A stretch of DNA of 64,000 nt from Flavobacterium sp. 270 (GTDB taxonomy: Bacteria > Bacteroidota > Bacteroidia > Flavobacteriales > Flavobacteriaceae), in NCBI RefSeq assembly GCF_004368785.1, contig NZ_SODM01000003.1:1-64000 (forward strand), written 5' to 3'. Below the pieces are notes generated by a model. That model made no database searches, had not been told where the DNA came from, and saw only the letters and a list, made by a program, of their open reading frames with translations. Positions 43,093 to 50,805 of this stretch are shown here, piece by piece. Position 1 is the stretch's first letter. Every line of letters starts with the position of its first letter. The translations under genes and the position numbers were made by a program.

Positions 43093-45264
43093 TTAAAGTT
43101 GTTTTACACCTTCAACAAGACGAATAAATTCTGCTTTGTAACCTTCGGAATCATTTGCTGCTCCTTGTTTTGCTAATTTCAAAATATCCTCAGAAGATTT
43201 ATTAGTAATCAATTTTGAATCTCTCAATTTTAATCCAAACCAGGCAACGGCTGTACTGAATTTAAAATCTTCACTTGAATTTTGTAATGAAGCAGCTTTA
43301 TTTTCAATAACATTGACCATTTCGATACTTTTGTCGCCGTCTGGTTTTTTGTAACGGAATTTTATTGTTGCCAACTCATTGCTATATACATTACTGTCAT
43401 TTTCAACTTTGGTATATTTTAAAGCATCGGGTTGATTATTTAAATAGTCGCTTTTAACTCCCGCAGGAATAATTTCGTATAAAGCCGTAACAGTGTGATT
43501 ACTTCCTAGTTCTCCGGCATCTATAGCGTCATTTTTAAAATCCTCAGCACGAAGTTTTCTGTTTTCGTAACCAATCAATCGGTACGCCTGAATTTGTTTT
43601 GGATTAAACTCAATCTGAATTTTTACATCTTTCGCGATAGCAAACATAGAACCTTTAAATTCTTTGCTCAAAAAACGATTCGCTTCCTGAATGTTATCGA
43701 TATAAGCATAATTTCCGTTTCCTTTATCGGCAAGCGTTTCCATTTTACTGTCCTTATAATTGCCCATTCCGTAACCAAGACAAGTTAAGAAAACGCCTGT
43801 TTTACGTTTTTGCTCAATTAGAGTTTCCATGTCAGTGTTAGAAGTACTTCCTACGTTAAAATCTCCGTCTGTTGCCAAAACTACACGGTTGTTTCCATCT
43901 TTAATAAAATTTTCAGCAGCAATTTTATAAGCCAGTTCAATTCCTGCACCTCCGGCAGTACTTCCACCAGCATTTAAATTATCCAAAGCGGCAATAATAG
44001 TTTGTTTTTCGTCGCCAGAAGTTGGAGGCAAAACCAATCCAGCTGCGCCTGCGTATACTACAATTGCAACTTTGTCTTTTGAGCGAAGTTCGTTTACTAA
44101 TATTTTCATCGATTGTTTTAGTAAAGGCAATTTGTTAGGATCGCTCATAGAACCCGAAACATCAATTAAGAAAACAAGATTGGAAGCAGGTAAATTTTCG
44201 GTCGGAATATTTTTCCCCTGAAGACCAATTCTTAAAATGCGATTTTCAGGATTCCACGGAGATTCGCTTAATTCTGTATTGATAGAAAACGGATTTTGAT
44301 CTTTTGGCTGCGGATAAGTATATTTAAAGAAATTTACCATTTCCTCTACACGCACAGCATTTTTAGGAACCGCTTGTCCGTTATTAATAAAACGTCTAAT
44401 ATTAGTATAAGAAGCATTATCAACATCAATAGAAAAAGTAGACAAAGGGGCACCTTTTGGACTTTCGAATGCATTTTCTACAAAACCATCGTAATCTTCG
44501 TTGTTTACTTCTGGCTGTGCAGGAACAATCATGTTTAGTTTTTTATCGATTTCTTTCTCCGTAAGATTCTTGTACAAGTCATTTTTTGTAGAAAGAATAA
44601 CAACTCCGTTTGCAGCTCTGCTTCCATAAATAGATGTGGCGTCTTTATCTTTTAATACTTTAACATCTTGAATATCATTTGGGTTGATTTTAGCAAATTG
44701 CTGTGATTTTATAGGAACTCCGTCTACAACATATAAAGGTTCATTTTTAGCAGAAATAGATTGGTTTCCTCTTATTGTTATTGCACTTGGCGCAGCAACA
44801 TATTGCATACTATTTTGAACCTGAACTCCTGCAACATATCCCTGAACCATTTCAGCTTTTGCAGCTTTTGCTTTTTTTCTTTCAGATCTTTGAGGACGTG
44901 AATAGCTATTGTCTTCGTATTCTGAGTCACTTCTTCCGTAGCCTACAACTACAACTTCGTTTAGGGTTTGTTGAGCTGCAATTAATTTTACATTAATCGT
45001 ATTTGAATTTTCAACCTTTTGTCTTTGTGAATCAAAACCAATGTAACTAAATATCAAAACATCTCCTTTTTGAGCCTGAATGCTGTACTGACCATCAAAA
45101 TTTGTCTGGGCACTTTTTTTTGTGTTTTGATTAACAATATATGCTCCAGGAAGTGGTTGTCTGTTGTCGTCTGATACAATCCCGGTAATAGTTCTTTCCT
45201 GTGCAAATGTTACGAAACATATAAGCATAGTAATGGCTGATGAAATAAGTTTTAGACTTTTCAT
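43093..45264 (-). CDS. Secreted SusC-N-terminal/von Willebrand A fusion protein
   Basis: A 723-residue protein. Signal peptide 1-21. Carboxypeptidase-regulatory-like domain about 25-95 (TITGIVSDDNRQPLPGAYIV). SusC signature LNEVVVVGYG at 101-110, then a plug-like domain about 135-228 (PLYVVDGVPIKSQQFAKI, then DATSIYGSRAANGVVILSTK). From about 272 it turns into a YfbK-type protein: N-terminal vWF segment, a vWA domain about 360-540 with the metal site Asp368-Ser370-Ser372 in DVSGS and ATDGD near 464-468, then a C-terminal DUF3520-like region about 560-720. A SusC start joined to a vWA protein, with no beta-barrel, is unusual. It lies in the ECF sigma locus. Confidence 0.88.
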   Translation of the reverse strand: MKSLKLISSAITMLICFVTFAQERTITGIVSDDNRQPLPGAYIVNQNTKKSAQTNFDGQYSIQAQKGDVLIFSYIGFDSQRQKVENSNTINVKLIAAQQTLNEVVVVGYGRSDSEYEDNSYSRPQRSERKKAKAAKAEMVQGYVAGVQVQNSMQYVAAPSAITIRGNQSISAKNEPLYVVDGVPIKSQQFAKINPNDIQDVKVLKDKDATSIYGSRAANGVVILSTKNDLYKNLTEKEIDKKLNMIVPAQPEVNNEDYDGFVENAFESPKGAPLSTFSIDVDNASYTNIRRFINNGQAVPKNAVRVEEMVNFFKYTYPQPKDQNPFSINTELSESPWNPENRILRIGLQGKNIPTENLPASNLVFLIDVSGSMSDPNKLPLLKQSMKILVNELRSKDKVAIVVYAGAAGLVLPPTSGDEKQTIIAALDNLNAGGSTAGGAGIELAYKIAAENFIKDGNNRVVLATDGDFNVGSTSNTDMETLIEQKRKTGVFLTCLGYGMGNYKDSKMETLADKGNGNYAYIDNIQEANRFLSKEFKGSMFAIAKDVKIQIEFNPKQIQAYRLIGYENRKLRAEDFKNDAIDAGELGSNHTVTALYEIIPAGVKSDYLNNQPDALKYTKVENDSNVYSNELATIKFRYKKPDGDKSIEMVNVIENKAASLQNSSEDFKFSTAVAWFGLKLRDSKLITNKSSEDILKLAKQGAANDSEGYKAEFIRLVEGVKQL

Positions 45265-45312
45265 GATAGTAAATTTTAAGATTAATGTTCGGGTTTTCTT
45301 TGTCAGAGTTTT
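45224..45312. repeat. Copy 1 of an 89-bp identical direct repeat
   Basis: Identical to 45667-45755 (offset 443). It covers the signal-peptide codons of the vWA-fusion gene, its upstream gap and part of a hairpin. Similarity with mismatches extends on both sides, to about 45182-45375. Confidence 0.92.
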
Positions 45313-45328
45313 AAAAACTTTGACAAAG
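45298..45328 (-). terminator. Hairpin between the small regulatory-domain gene and the vWA-fusion gene
   Basis: CTTTGTCAGAGTTTT (45298-45312) pairs with AAAACTTTGACAAAG (45314-45328) with one mismatch. T-rich flanks. It may terminate part of the transcript inside the operon. Confidence 0.6.
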
Positions 45329-45356
45329 ATTTGTGAAATGAATTTTTAGGTTTTTG

Positions 45357-45707
45357 CTATTGTTTTAAAATTCGTTTTATTGGGTAATAACATGGAACTG
45401 GAATTTGAAAGTCAACCGAATCGACCATTTTTAAATTAATATTGGTTTTTCGTTCTGTAGTTATAGTTTCTGTTTTAAGCCCAGCATAGCTAAAGACTAG
45501 TGTATCGTTTTTTTTAACTTTAATAATATAGTTTCCGTCAAAATCTGTTTTCACTTTATTTTCTGATCTTTGAGCTTTTATGTTCACTCCTGGAAGTGGG
45601 ATAGAACTTTCGTCTAAAACAGTTCCCGAAATAATTCTTTTCTGTGCGAATGTCACGAAACAAACTAGCATAGTAATGGCTGATGAAATAAGTTTTAGAC
45701 TTTTCAT
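45357..45707 (-). CDS. Small carboxypeptidase-regulatory-like domain protein (chimaeric paralogue)
   Basis: A 116-residue secreted protein. The signal peptide (MKSLKLISSAITMLVCFVTF) is almost identical to that of the vWA-fusion protein. The mature part is one carboxypeptidase-regulatory-like domain: ISGTVLDESSIPLPGVNIKA, then VKTDFDGNYIIKVKKNDTLV and FSYAGLKTETI. There is no TonB box or plug. Its last codons (LKQ, stop) match the end of the upstream anti-sigma-like gene at DNA level. The gene therefore looks like a product of tandem duplication. Possible role: a small surface or periplasmic adaptor; unproven. Confidence 0.78.
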   Translation of the reverse strand: MKSLKLISSAITMLVCFVTFAQKRIISGTVLDESSIPLPGVNIKAQRSENKVKTDFDGNYIIKVKKNDTLVFSYAGLKTETITTERKTNINLKMVDSVDFQIPVPCYYPIKRILKQ

Positions 45708-45755
45708 GATAGTAAATTTTAAGATTAATGTTCGGGTTTTCTTTGTCAGAGTTTT
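45667..45755. repeat. Copy 2 of an 89-bp identical direct repeat
   Basis: Identical to 45224-45312. It covers the signal-peptide codons of the small gene, its upstream gap and the left arm of the hairpin at 45741-45771. Confidence 0.92.
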
Positions 45756-45771
45756 TAAAACTCTGACAAAG
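45741..45771 (-). terminator. Hairpin between the anti-sigma-like and small regulatory-domain genes
   Basis: Perfect 15-bp stem CTTTGTCAGAGTTTT (45741-45755) with AAAACTCTGACAAAG (45757-45771). This is the second copy of the hairpin at 45298-45328. Confidence 0.6.
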
Positions 45772-45799
45772 ATTTATGGACTGAAATTTTAGGTTTAAG

Positions 45800-46801
45800 C
45801 TATTGTTTTAAAGCTGGTTTTCCTGATTTAGTAGTAATAATTACAACTCCTTTTTTTCCTTTATCACCATATTTATCGGTGGCTTCTGTATCTTGAAGAA
45901 TTGTAATCGTTTTGATTTCCTGTTTGTTTAAAGGCGCGTAAGGACTCTTAGGATTTCTTCCAAATAAATCATCTTCAGAATAATAATTTCCGTCAATAAT
46001 ATATAATGGTTCATCGAGTATAACCAGAGATTCTACATTTTCCGGACTCATATTAGAAAGTTCGTTCTGCATCATTTTATCTCTTTTCTCCTCATTGCTG
46101 TGAGAAAGTGCTCTTCCGTTCATTATTACCAATGGCGCGCTGCTTTTCTTTGCCAATTGACTTTCTTTCTCAGAATCTGCAATTTGATACGATTCTCTTT
46201 TTGCCGATTTTGATAATTCAGCAGAAACGAAAGCTTTATCTTTTGTAACAGCTTTTTCGTCGCTTAGATAACCAGAAGTCAGAGACGGAGCAGGACCTGA
46301 ACCTGAACTTGTACCGCTTAGAAACACTGCCTCATCGGAACTTTTTTTGTCACTGGCTTCAACAATTGGCATGTTATCAACAGAAGAAGCCTGAACTTCC
46401 TGCATTGCGACAACTTCTTTTTGTTTTGTTTGATTTTCCAGAATTTTTACCGCTTCTGATTTTGAAACTATTCCAGAATCTTCTGAAACCGCTACTTTTC
46501 CTTTTTTTGAATCAGGTTCTGAAAGCAATTCTTTTTGTGTTTCGTTGGTTACAACTTTATAAGTGTTTTGAATAGTTACTTTTTTATCCGTTTTAATAAA
46601 TTGAGAACCTAAAGAGATTAATAATAAAAGCGATGCAGCAATCGAAACTTTTTTCCATAACGAAATTGCTTTTTTATCTTCTTTTTTGTCGAGTTTTTCC
46701 TCAACGCGCGACCAGACTTTTTCCATTCCCGGAAAGTCTTTCAGCTCTGCATTGTGTGCAGCGTCTTTAAATTTATCGAATATTTTATCTTGATTGTCCA
46801 T
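45800..46801 (-). CDS. Anti-sigma-like membrane protein with C-terminal plug-like domain
   Basis: A 333-residue protein directly downstream of an ECF sigma gene (2-bp gap). The cytoplasmic N-terminus (about 1-47, FKDAAHNAELKDFPGMEKVW) is followed by a transmembrane helix at about 48-66 (WKKVSIAASLLLLISLG), the usual anti-sigma layout. Residues 70-220 are a low-complexity, charged and Ser-rich linker. The last about 110 residues resemble a TonB-receptor plug: PLVIMNGRALS at 223-233, PLYIIDGNYYS at 265-275, IKTITILQDTEATDKYGDKG at 296-315 and KKGVVIITTK at 316-325. Proposed role: senses an envelope signal through the plug-like domain and holds the sigma factor. Neither is proven. Confidence 0.8.
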   Translation of the reverse strand: MDNQDKIFDKFKDAAHNAELKDFPGMEKVWSRVEEKLDKKEDKKAISLWKKVSIAASLLLLISLGSQFIKTDKKVTIQNTYKVVTNETQKELLSEPDSKKGKVAVSEDSGIVSKSEAVKILENQTKQKEVVAMQEVQASSVDNMPIVEASDKKSSDEAVFLSGTSSGSGPAPSLTSGYLSDEKAVTKDKAFVSAELSKSAKRESYQIADSEKESQLAKKSSAPLVIMNGRALSHSNEEKRDKMMQNELSNMSPENVESLVILDEPLYIIDGNYYSEDDLFGRNPKSPYAPLNKQEIKTITILQDTEATDKYGDKGKKGVVIITTKSGKPALKQ

Positions 46802-46803
46802 GA

Positions 46804-47340
46804 CTATTTTGCTTTTTGATAATACAATTTATTTACTAAATCCTTCAGCTTGGTTTTGGCGGCGTTCAATTGTGATTTTGAGGTGCCTTCAGAAATATTA
46901 AGCATTGCCGCTATTTCTTTATGCCCGAAACCTTCTATAACAAAAAGGTTAAAAACAGTTTTACAGCCGTCTGGAATGTGGTTTAATAAATTGAGTAAAT
47001 CTTCTTCTTCTAATGTGTTTATTTCATCTGTAAAAGGCTGCGAAAGCATTTTTACATCGTCTAAATACATATTAAAGTTTGTATTCTTTCTAATTGTCGC
47101 TAAACAATGGTTTACCGTTATTTTTCTAGCCCAGGCTTCAAAAGCATAAGCTTCTTTCAGTTGATCCAATTTTGTAAATATGGTATAGAAAGCGTCGGCC
47201 ATAGCTTCTTCTATTTCTTCTTCCTTTTTTAAATATCGCTTGCAAACACGATACAGTTTTGGCCCCATATAATCATACACCTGACGCTGGGCATCGCGGT
47301 GCATTTTTTTGCAGTTAGAAATTATAGTTTCGTTTATCAC
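46804..47340 (-). CDS. ECF-type RNA polymerase sigma factor
   Basis: Extracytoplasmic-function sigma-70 factor. The GTG at 47340 (VINETIISNCKKMHRDAQRQ) is preferred, giving 178 residues, because family members start about ten residues before the CKK segment; the open frame extends upstream to 47502. Region 2 is KYLKKEEEIEEAMADAFYTI near 33-52, with the polymerase-binding and -10 region helices, and region 4 is FVIEGFGHKEIAAMLNISEG near 134-153 followed by TSKSQLNAAKTKLKDLV. First gene of the locus, followed by its probable anti-sigma factor at a 2-bp distance, indicating coupling. Confidence 0.9.
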   Translation of the reverse strand: MINETIISNCKKMHRDAQRQVYDYMGPKLYRVCKRYLKKEEEIEEAMADAFYTIFTKLDQLKEAYAFEAWARKITVNHCLATIRKNTNFNMYLDDVKMLSQPFTDEINTLEEEDLLNLLNHIPDGCKTVFNLFVIEGFGHKEIAAMLNISEGTSKSQLNAAKTKLKDLVNKLYYQKAK

Positions 47341-47474
47341 AATTGTTGTCTTTCTTATATAGAGAGATAAAAAGATAAAAAGGTTGGGATGGTTATTAAA
47401 AAAAATAAAATTAATGATTTTTGAGGTTGGTTTACAGGTTTTTGCTGTAAAGATGCGTAAAGATTGCACGCAAA

Positions 47475-47588
47475 GTTTTTCTGTAGAGACGTGGCAGTAC
47501 ACAGAATGTTTTGTTTTTGTATGTAAATTGGCTGTATCTATTAAACGAAAAAATTCTGTAGAAACAGATTAACCGTCTCTACAGAATA
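47475..47588. repeat. TTCTGTAGAGACG-type repeat and hairpin
   Basis: TTCTGTAGAGACG occurs near 47479. A second, ATTCTGTAGAAAC (47553-47565), faces GTCTCTACAGAAT (47575-47587) with one mismatch and can form a hairpin just after the prolyl oligopeptidase stop codon; it may terminate that gene. The rest of 47341-47608 has no gene that I can support. Confidence 0.6.
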
Positions 47589-47608
47589 ATTTTAGATTGT
47601 ATTCGAAT

Positions 47609-49765
47609 TTATTTCTGAATCTGAAATTTAGGATTGCCAACTTGCCATAATGCAAAAGCATACATATCAGCTTTGTCACCAAATGTAACATCTAAATCAC
47701 TAGAGTGATGACCGTTGGCATAATTAACATGTAATAGAATTGGATTTTCTGAGTTGTTGTAGTTTTGCAGTATGGCAGCAAATTTACCTGGCTCCCAAGG
47801 TGCAACTCTAGGATCATTAATTCCGGTGAGGGCTAACATAGCAGGGTACTTTTCTCCTTTTCGTACTTTACTCTGCGAGTCCATTTCTAAAATGTGTTTT
47901 ATATCTTCTTCATTTTTTAAAGAACCAACTTCTGGTATTTGATTTGGACCATTAGGAGTAGTTTCCATACGAATAGTATTAGTACAGCCAACTTCGACAA
48001 GAGCTACTTTGTAAAGATCGGGACGTTCTGTAATAGATCTGCCAATTAAAACACCTCCCATGCTCACACCGTTTCCTATAAGTTTTTCACTCGAAGTGTA
48101 TTTTTCTCTAACCAGATATTCTGAACAAGCAATAAAATCTTTCCAAGTATTTGGTTTAGTTGCCTTCATTCCGTCTTTGTGCCATTGGCTGCCCTTTTCA
48201 CCGCCGCCACGTATATGAGTAATCGCTACTATCGTATTTTGTTCTAGTAATGTCATTAATGAAGCACCTATGAAATTAGGGGTACGGCTAATTCCATAAG
48301 CTCCGTATCCTGTAATAAAACAAGGATTTGATCCATCTAATTTAATATCTTTAGGAAAAATTATTGATAGAGGTATCATAACGCCGTCATGACTTTTTAC
48401 TTCAATTTCTTTTACATTATATTTTTGAGTAAAATCAGGATAAGAACTGTTGGATGTAAATTCTTCGCTTAACTTTAATTTTCCTGTCAAACCATTGTAA
48501 TCGTATGCAATAGATGGCGTAATCCAACTATTGTTTGACAATCGCATATTATCATTTCCGCGTGGGTTTAGAGCATATCCTCCGTTAACACCTTTAGGCA
48601 TTGTAATCAATTTGGTTTCTAACGTTTTTGTATTAATTTGATAATTATCTTGATTGATTCCGTCGCTTAAACAGTAATAAATAAAATTTTTAGATTTTCT
48701 TAATCTTCGTAAAACTTTTTCGGATTCAGGAACAACAATTGATGCATTATCAAAGTTGGGATTTTTAATAATTGTATAACCTATTTTATAATTTGGTGCA
48801 TTTTTGTGAGTAAGAAAAAAGATCTTATCTCCTGTAAAATCATAACTAATAATTTCGTCCTCATATTTAATAAGCGGCATCCAATTTATTTTTTCATTTT
48901 TAAGCTCAGAAATTGGAGCATAAAAAGCGAGTTTTTCATTTTTGGTAGATCCTATATCTAAAATTATATAAGAATAATCGCTTGAAAATGAAGCGTCAGG
49001 AAACTGTTCTGTTAATAAATTTAAATCAGGATTATTAGTTTTTGATGCCAATATTTTGTCTGTTTCCGGATCAGTGCCAATTATATGGAGTAAAGATTTC
49101 ATATTTTTCAAAAACTCATCACTGGTATTATCACTCGTACTCATCTTAGTATAAATGATCGCTTTGCTGTCTGGTGTAAACTCAAAGTTAAATTCACTCC
49201 AGACAGGATTCAGGATATCTTTAAGAAATGTCTTTGATTCCAAATCCATAATGTGAACATCACACACTTCTGCACCGTCTTTCGCTATTGTAAGTGCTAA
49301 TTTTTTCCCGTCTGGACTTACTGTAAAATCTGTAATAGTTGAGCCATTTTTCAAGGTATTAGGATCCAACAATAAGACTTCATTTCCTTTAAGACCTTTT
49401 CGAAAATATAATTTTTCGATACGTTCTTCTTTTTTATTTTTAGTATAGTAATAATTTTCACCAAATTGTTTGATCGAATTGTATTTGTCTCCGCCTAAAG
49501 CCTGAATTACTTTCATTCTATTAAAAAGAGCATCACGACCAGGAATTTTTTTTATAATAGAATTGGTAAAATCAGATTCATCCTTAAACCATTTTTGAAC
49601 TTCAGAACTATTCATATCTTCCAGCCAGCGGTAGGAATCTGTAATTTTTGTTCCGAAATAGTCATCAACTACTGGGCGTTCTGGCGTAGCTGGATAATTA
49701 TATTGTGCGTTAGAAATTTGACTTATAACAAATAGTAAAAATGCAAAAGTGGTTTTTTTAATCAT
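47609..49765 (-). CDS. Prolyl oligopeptidase-family serine peptidase, secreted
   Basis: A 718-residue S9-family peptidase. Signal peptide about 1-20 (TTFAFLLFVISQISNAQ). The N-terminus has the family opening YPATPERPVVDDYFGTKITD and YRWLEDMNS. A beta-propeller covers about 80-430. The catalytic domain shows nucleophile Ser568 in GNGVSMGGVLIG, Asp in GINDPRVAPWEPGKF near 650, and His in YANGHHSSDL near 690. GYGAYGISRTPNF near 486 is also typical. Cleaves after proline in short peptides; the natural substrate is unknown. Monocistronic or first gene after the DUF gene at 49847. Confidence 0.92.
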   Translation of the reverse strand: MIKKTTFAFLLFVISQISNAQYNYPATPERPVVDDYFGTKITDSYRWLEDMNSSEVQKWFKDESDFTNSIIKKIPGRDALFNRMKVIQALGGDKYNSIKQFGENYYYTKNKKEERIEKLYFRKGLKGNEVLLLDPNTLKNGSTITDFTVSPDGKKLALTIAKDGAEVCDVHIMDLESKTFLKDILNPVWSEFNFEFTPDSKAIIYTKMSTSDNTSDEFLKNMKSLLHIIGTDPETDKILASKTNNPDLNLLTEQFPDASFSSDYSYIILDIGSTKNEKLAFYAPISELKNEKINWMPLIKYEDEIISYDFTGDKIFFLTHKNAPNYKIGYTIIKNPNFDNASIVVPESEKVLRRLRKSKNFIYYCLSDGINQDNYQINTKTLETKLITMPKGVNGGYALNPRGNDNMRLSNNSWITPSIAYDYNGLTGKLKLSEEFTSNSSYPDFTQKYNVKEIEVKSHDGVMIPLSIIFPKDIKLDGSNPCFITGYGAYGISRTPNFIGASLMTLLEQNTIVAITHIRGGGEKGSQWHKDGMKATKPNTWKDFIACSEYLVREKYTSSEKLIGNGVSMGGVLIGRSITERPDLYKVALVEVGCTNTIRMETTPNGPNQIPEVGSLKNEEDIKHILEMDSQSKVRKGEKYPAMLALTGINDPRVAPWEPGKFAAILQNYNNSENPILLHVNYANGHHSSDLDVTFGDKADMYAFALWQVGNPKFQIQK

Positions 49766-49807
49766 TGGTTTTTTAATGGTTATAGTTTATTTGTTATGAA
49801 TTTAAGT

Positions 49808-49845
49808 GAGACCTAAAATTGGAATTTGGAATTTTTAAATTGAAA
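49808..49845. repeat. GGAATTTGGAATTT-type repeat
   Basis: CCTAAAATTGGAATTTGGAA followed by TTTTTAAATTGAAATT in the gap between two minus-strand genes. Same word family as at 29500-29546 and 40767-40855. Confidence 0.6.
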
Positions 49846-49846
49846 T

Positions 49847-50683
49847 TTATTTTATTGGTAATGTCAATTTATAAATCTTAGTTTCTAAAACCTCTGTATC
49901 ATTATCTTCACAAAGCAGAAACTCTATTTTTCCGTTTTCTTTTTTATAGAAAGTCAAACCTTCAAATTTATTTGTTGAAGTTATTTTTTGAGTGAAATCT
50001 ATCTTCATGGTTTTAACGTCAATACGACCGATGAAACTTCCTAAGATTTCGCCGTCATCGTAAGTAGATTTGGTGTCTTCGGCAGTAGAAAGGAAATAGA
50101 TTTTGTCTTCTACTAAAATCGCGTCAGTAAAACTAGAGCGAACACCTTTTATTTTTGGCAATTTATAATTGACAGAAATTAAAGCAAATTCTTCGCCGAG
50201 ACTTTTAGCATGAATCGTAAAAATGGTGTTTTTGTTCGAAATTCCGTTTCCGCGATTGAATAAATACCAATTTTCACCATCAAAAATAGCACCTTCCAGA
50301 TTAAAATCTTCTGGTTTAATTTCGCCAAAACTCTGCATTAAACCATATAAATCAACCAAATTGTTTTTTTGAAGAATAGTTTTATTCTTCAAATCAAATT
50401 CAATCATTTTGTTTCTGTTTTCGGTAGAGCCGGAGCCAAAAACATATAAAGTGTCATTATGATTTGTGATAGATTCAAAATCTGGCTTTAAGTTTTTTGG
50501 GATATTCTGCGTTGGATTATCAATTAGAGCATGTTGGTTTAACTGTTGATTCTGCATATTGTATTCATATAAGAATCCACTGTTGTCGCCAATTACATAT
50601 AAGGCGTCATTATTGTAGAATAATCCTGAAGCCGAACCGATTCCGATGATTTGAAATAATATTTCTAATGTGAATTTTTCCAT
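49847..50683 (-). CDS. Beta-propeller-like protein of unknown function
   Basis: A 278-residue protein without a clear signal peptide. Repeating strand patterns suggest a propeller: SGLFYNNDALYVIGDNSGFL near 19-38, LKPDFESITNHNDTLYVFGS near 66-85, LEGAIFDGENWYLFNRGNG near 127-145, SSFTDAILVEDKIYFLSTAE near 187-206 and FEGLTFYKKENGKIEFLLCE near 240-259. The recurring E-G/E-S-I motif resembles SdiA-regulated/phytase-like propellers. No catalytic residues can be named. Its start lies 122 bp from the divergent PPK2 gene. Confidence 0.68.
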   Translation of the reverse strand: MEKFTLEILFQIIGIGSASGLFYNNDALYVIGDNSGFLYEYNMQNQQLNQHALIDNPTQNIPKNLKPDFESITNHNDTLYVFGSGSTENRNKMIEFDLKNKTILQKNNLVDLYGLMQSFGEIKPEDFNLEGAIFDGENWYLFNRGNGISNKNTIFTIHAKSLGEEFALISVNYKLPKIKGVRSSFTDAILVEDKIYFLSTAEDTKSTYDDGEILGSFIGRIDVKTMKIDFTQKITSTNKFEGLTFYKKENGKIEFLLCEDNDTEVLETKIYKLTLPIK

Positions 50684-50805
50684 GAATGTTGTTTTGAAAG
50701 CTAAAATCTAATTTGATGACATATTGTAAATAAAATATTACAATATGTTATAAGGATATACTTCGTAAAAATAGTATATTTACTATTACAATAAAACCAT
50801 ATTAT

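Noticed and set aside
45298..45771. Two insertion-sequence ends around the small gene
   Set aside because: The hairpins are part of the larger tandem duplication and no transposase gene is present.
47341..47502. Longer sigma factor starting at 47502
   Set aside because: The extra 54 residues are basic and hydrophobic without resemblance to sigma region 1 or 2; family members start near the GTG at 47340.
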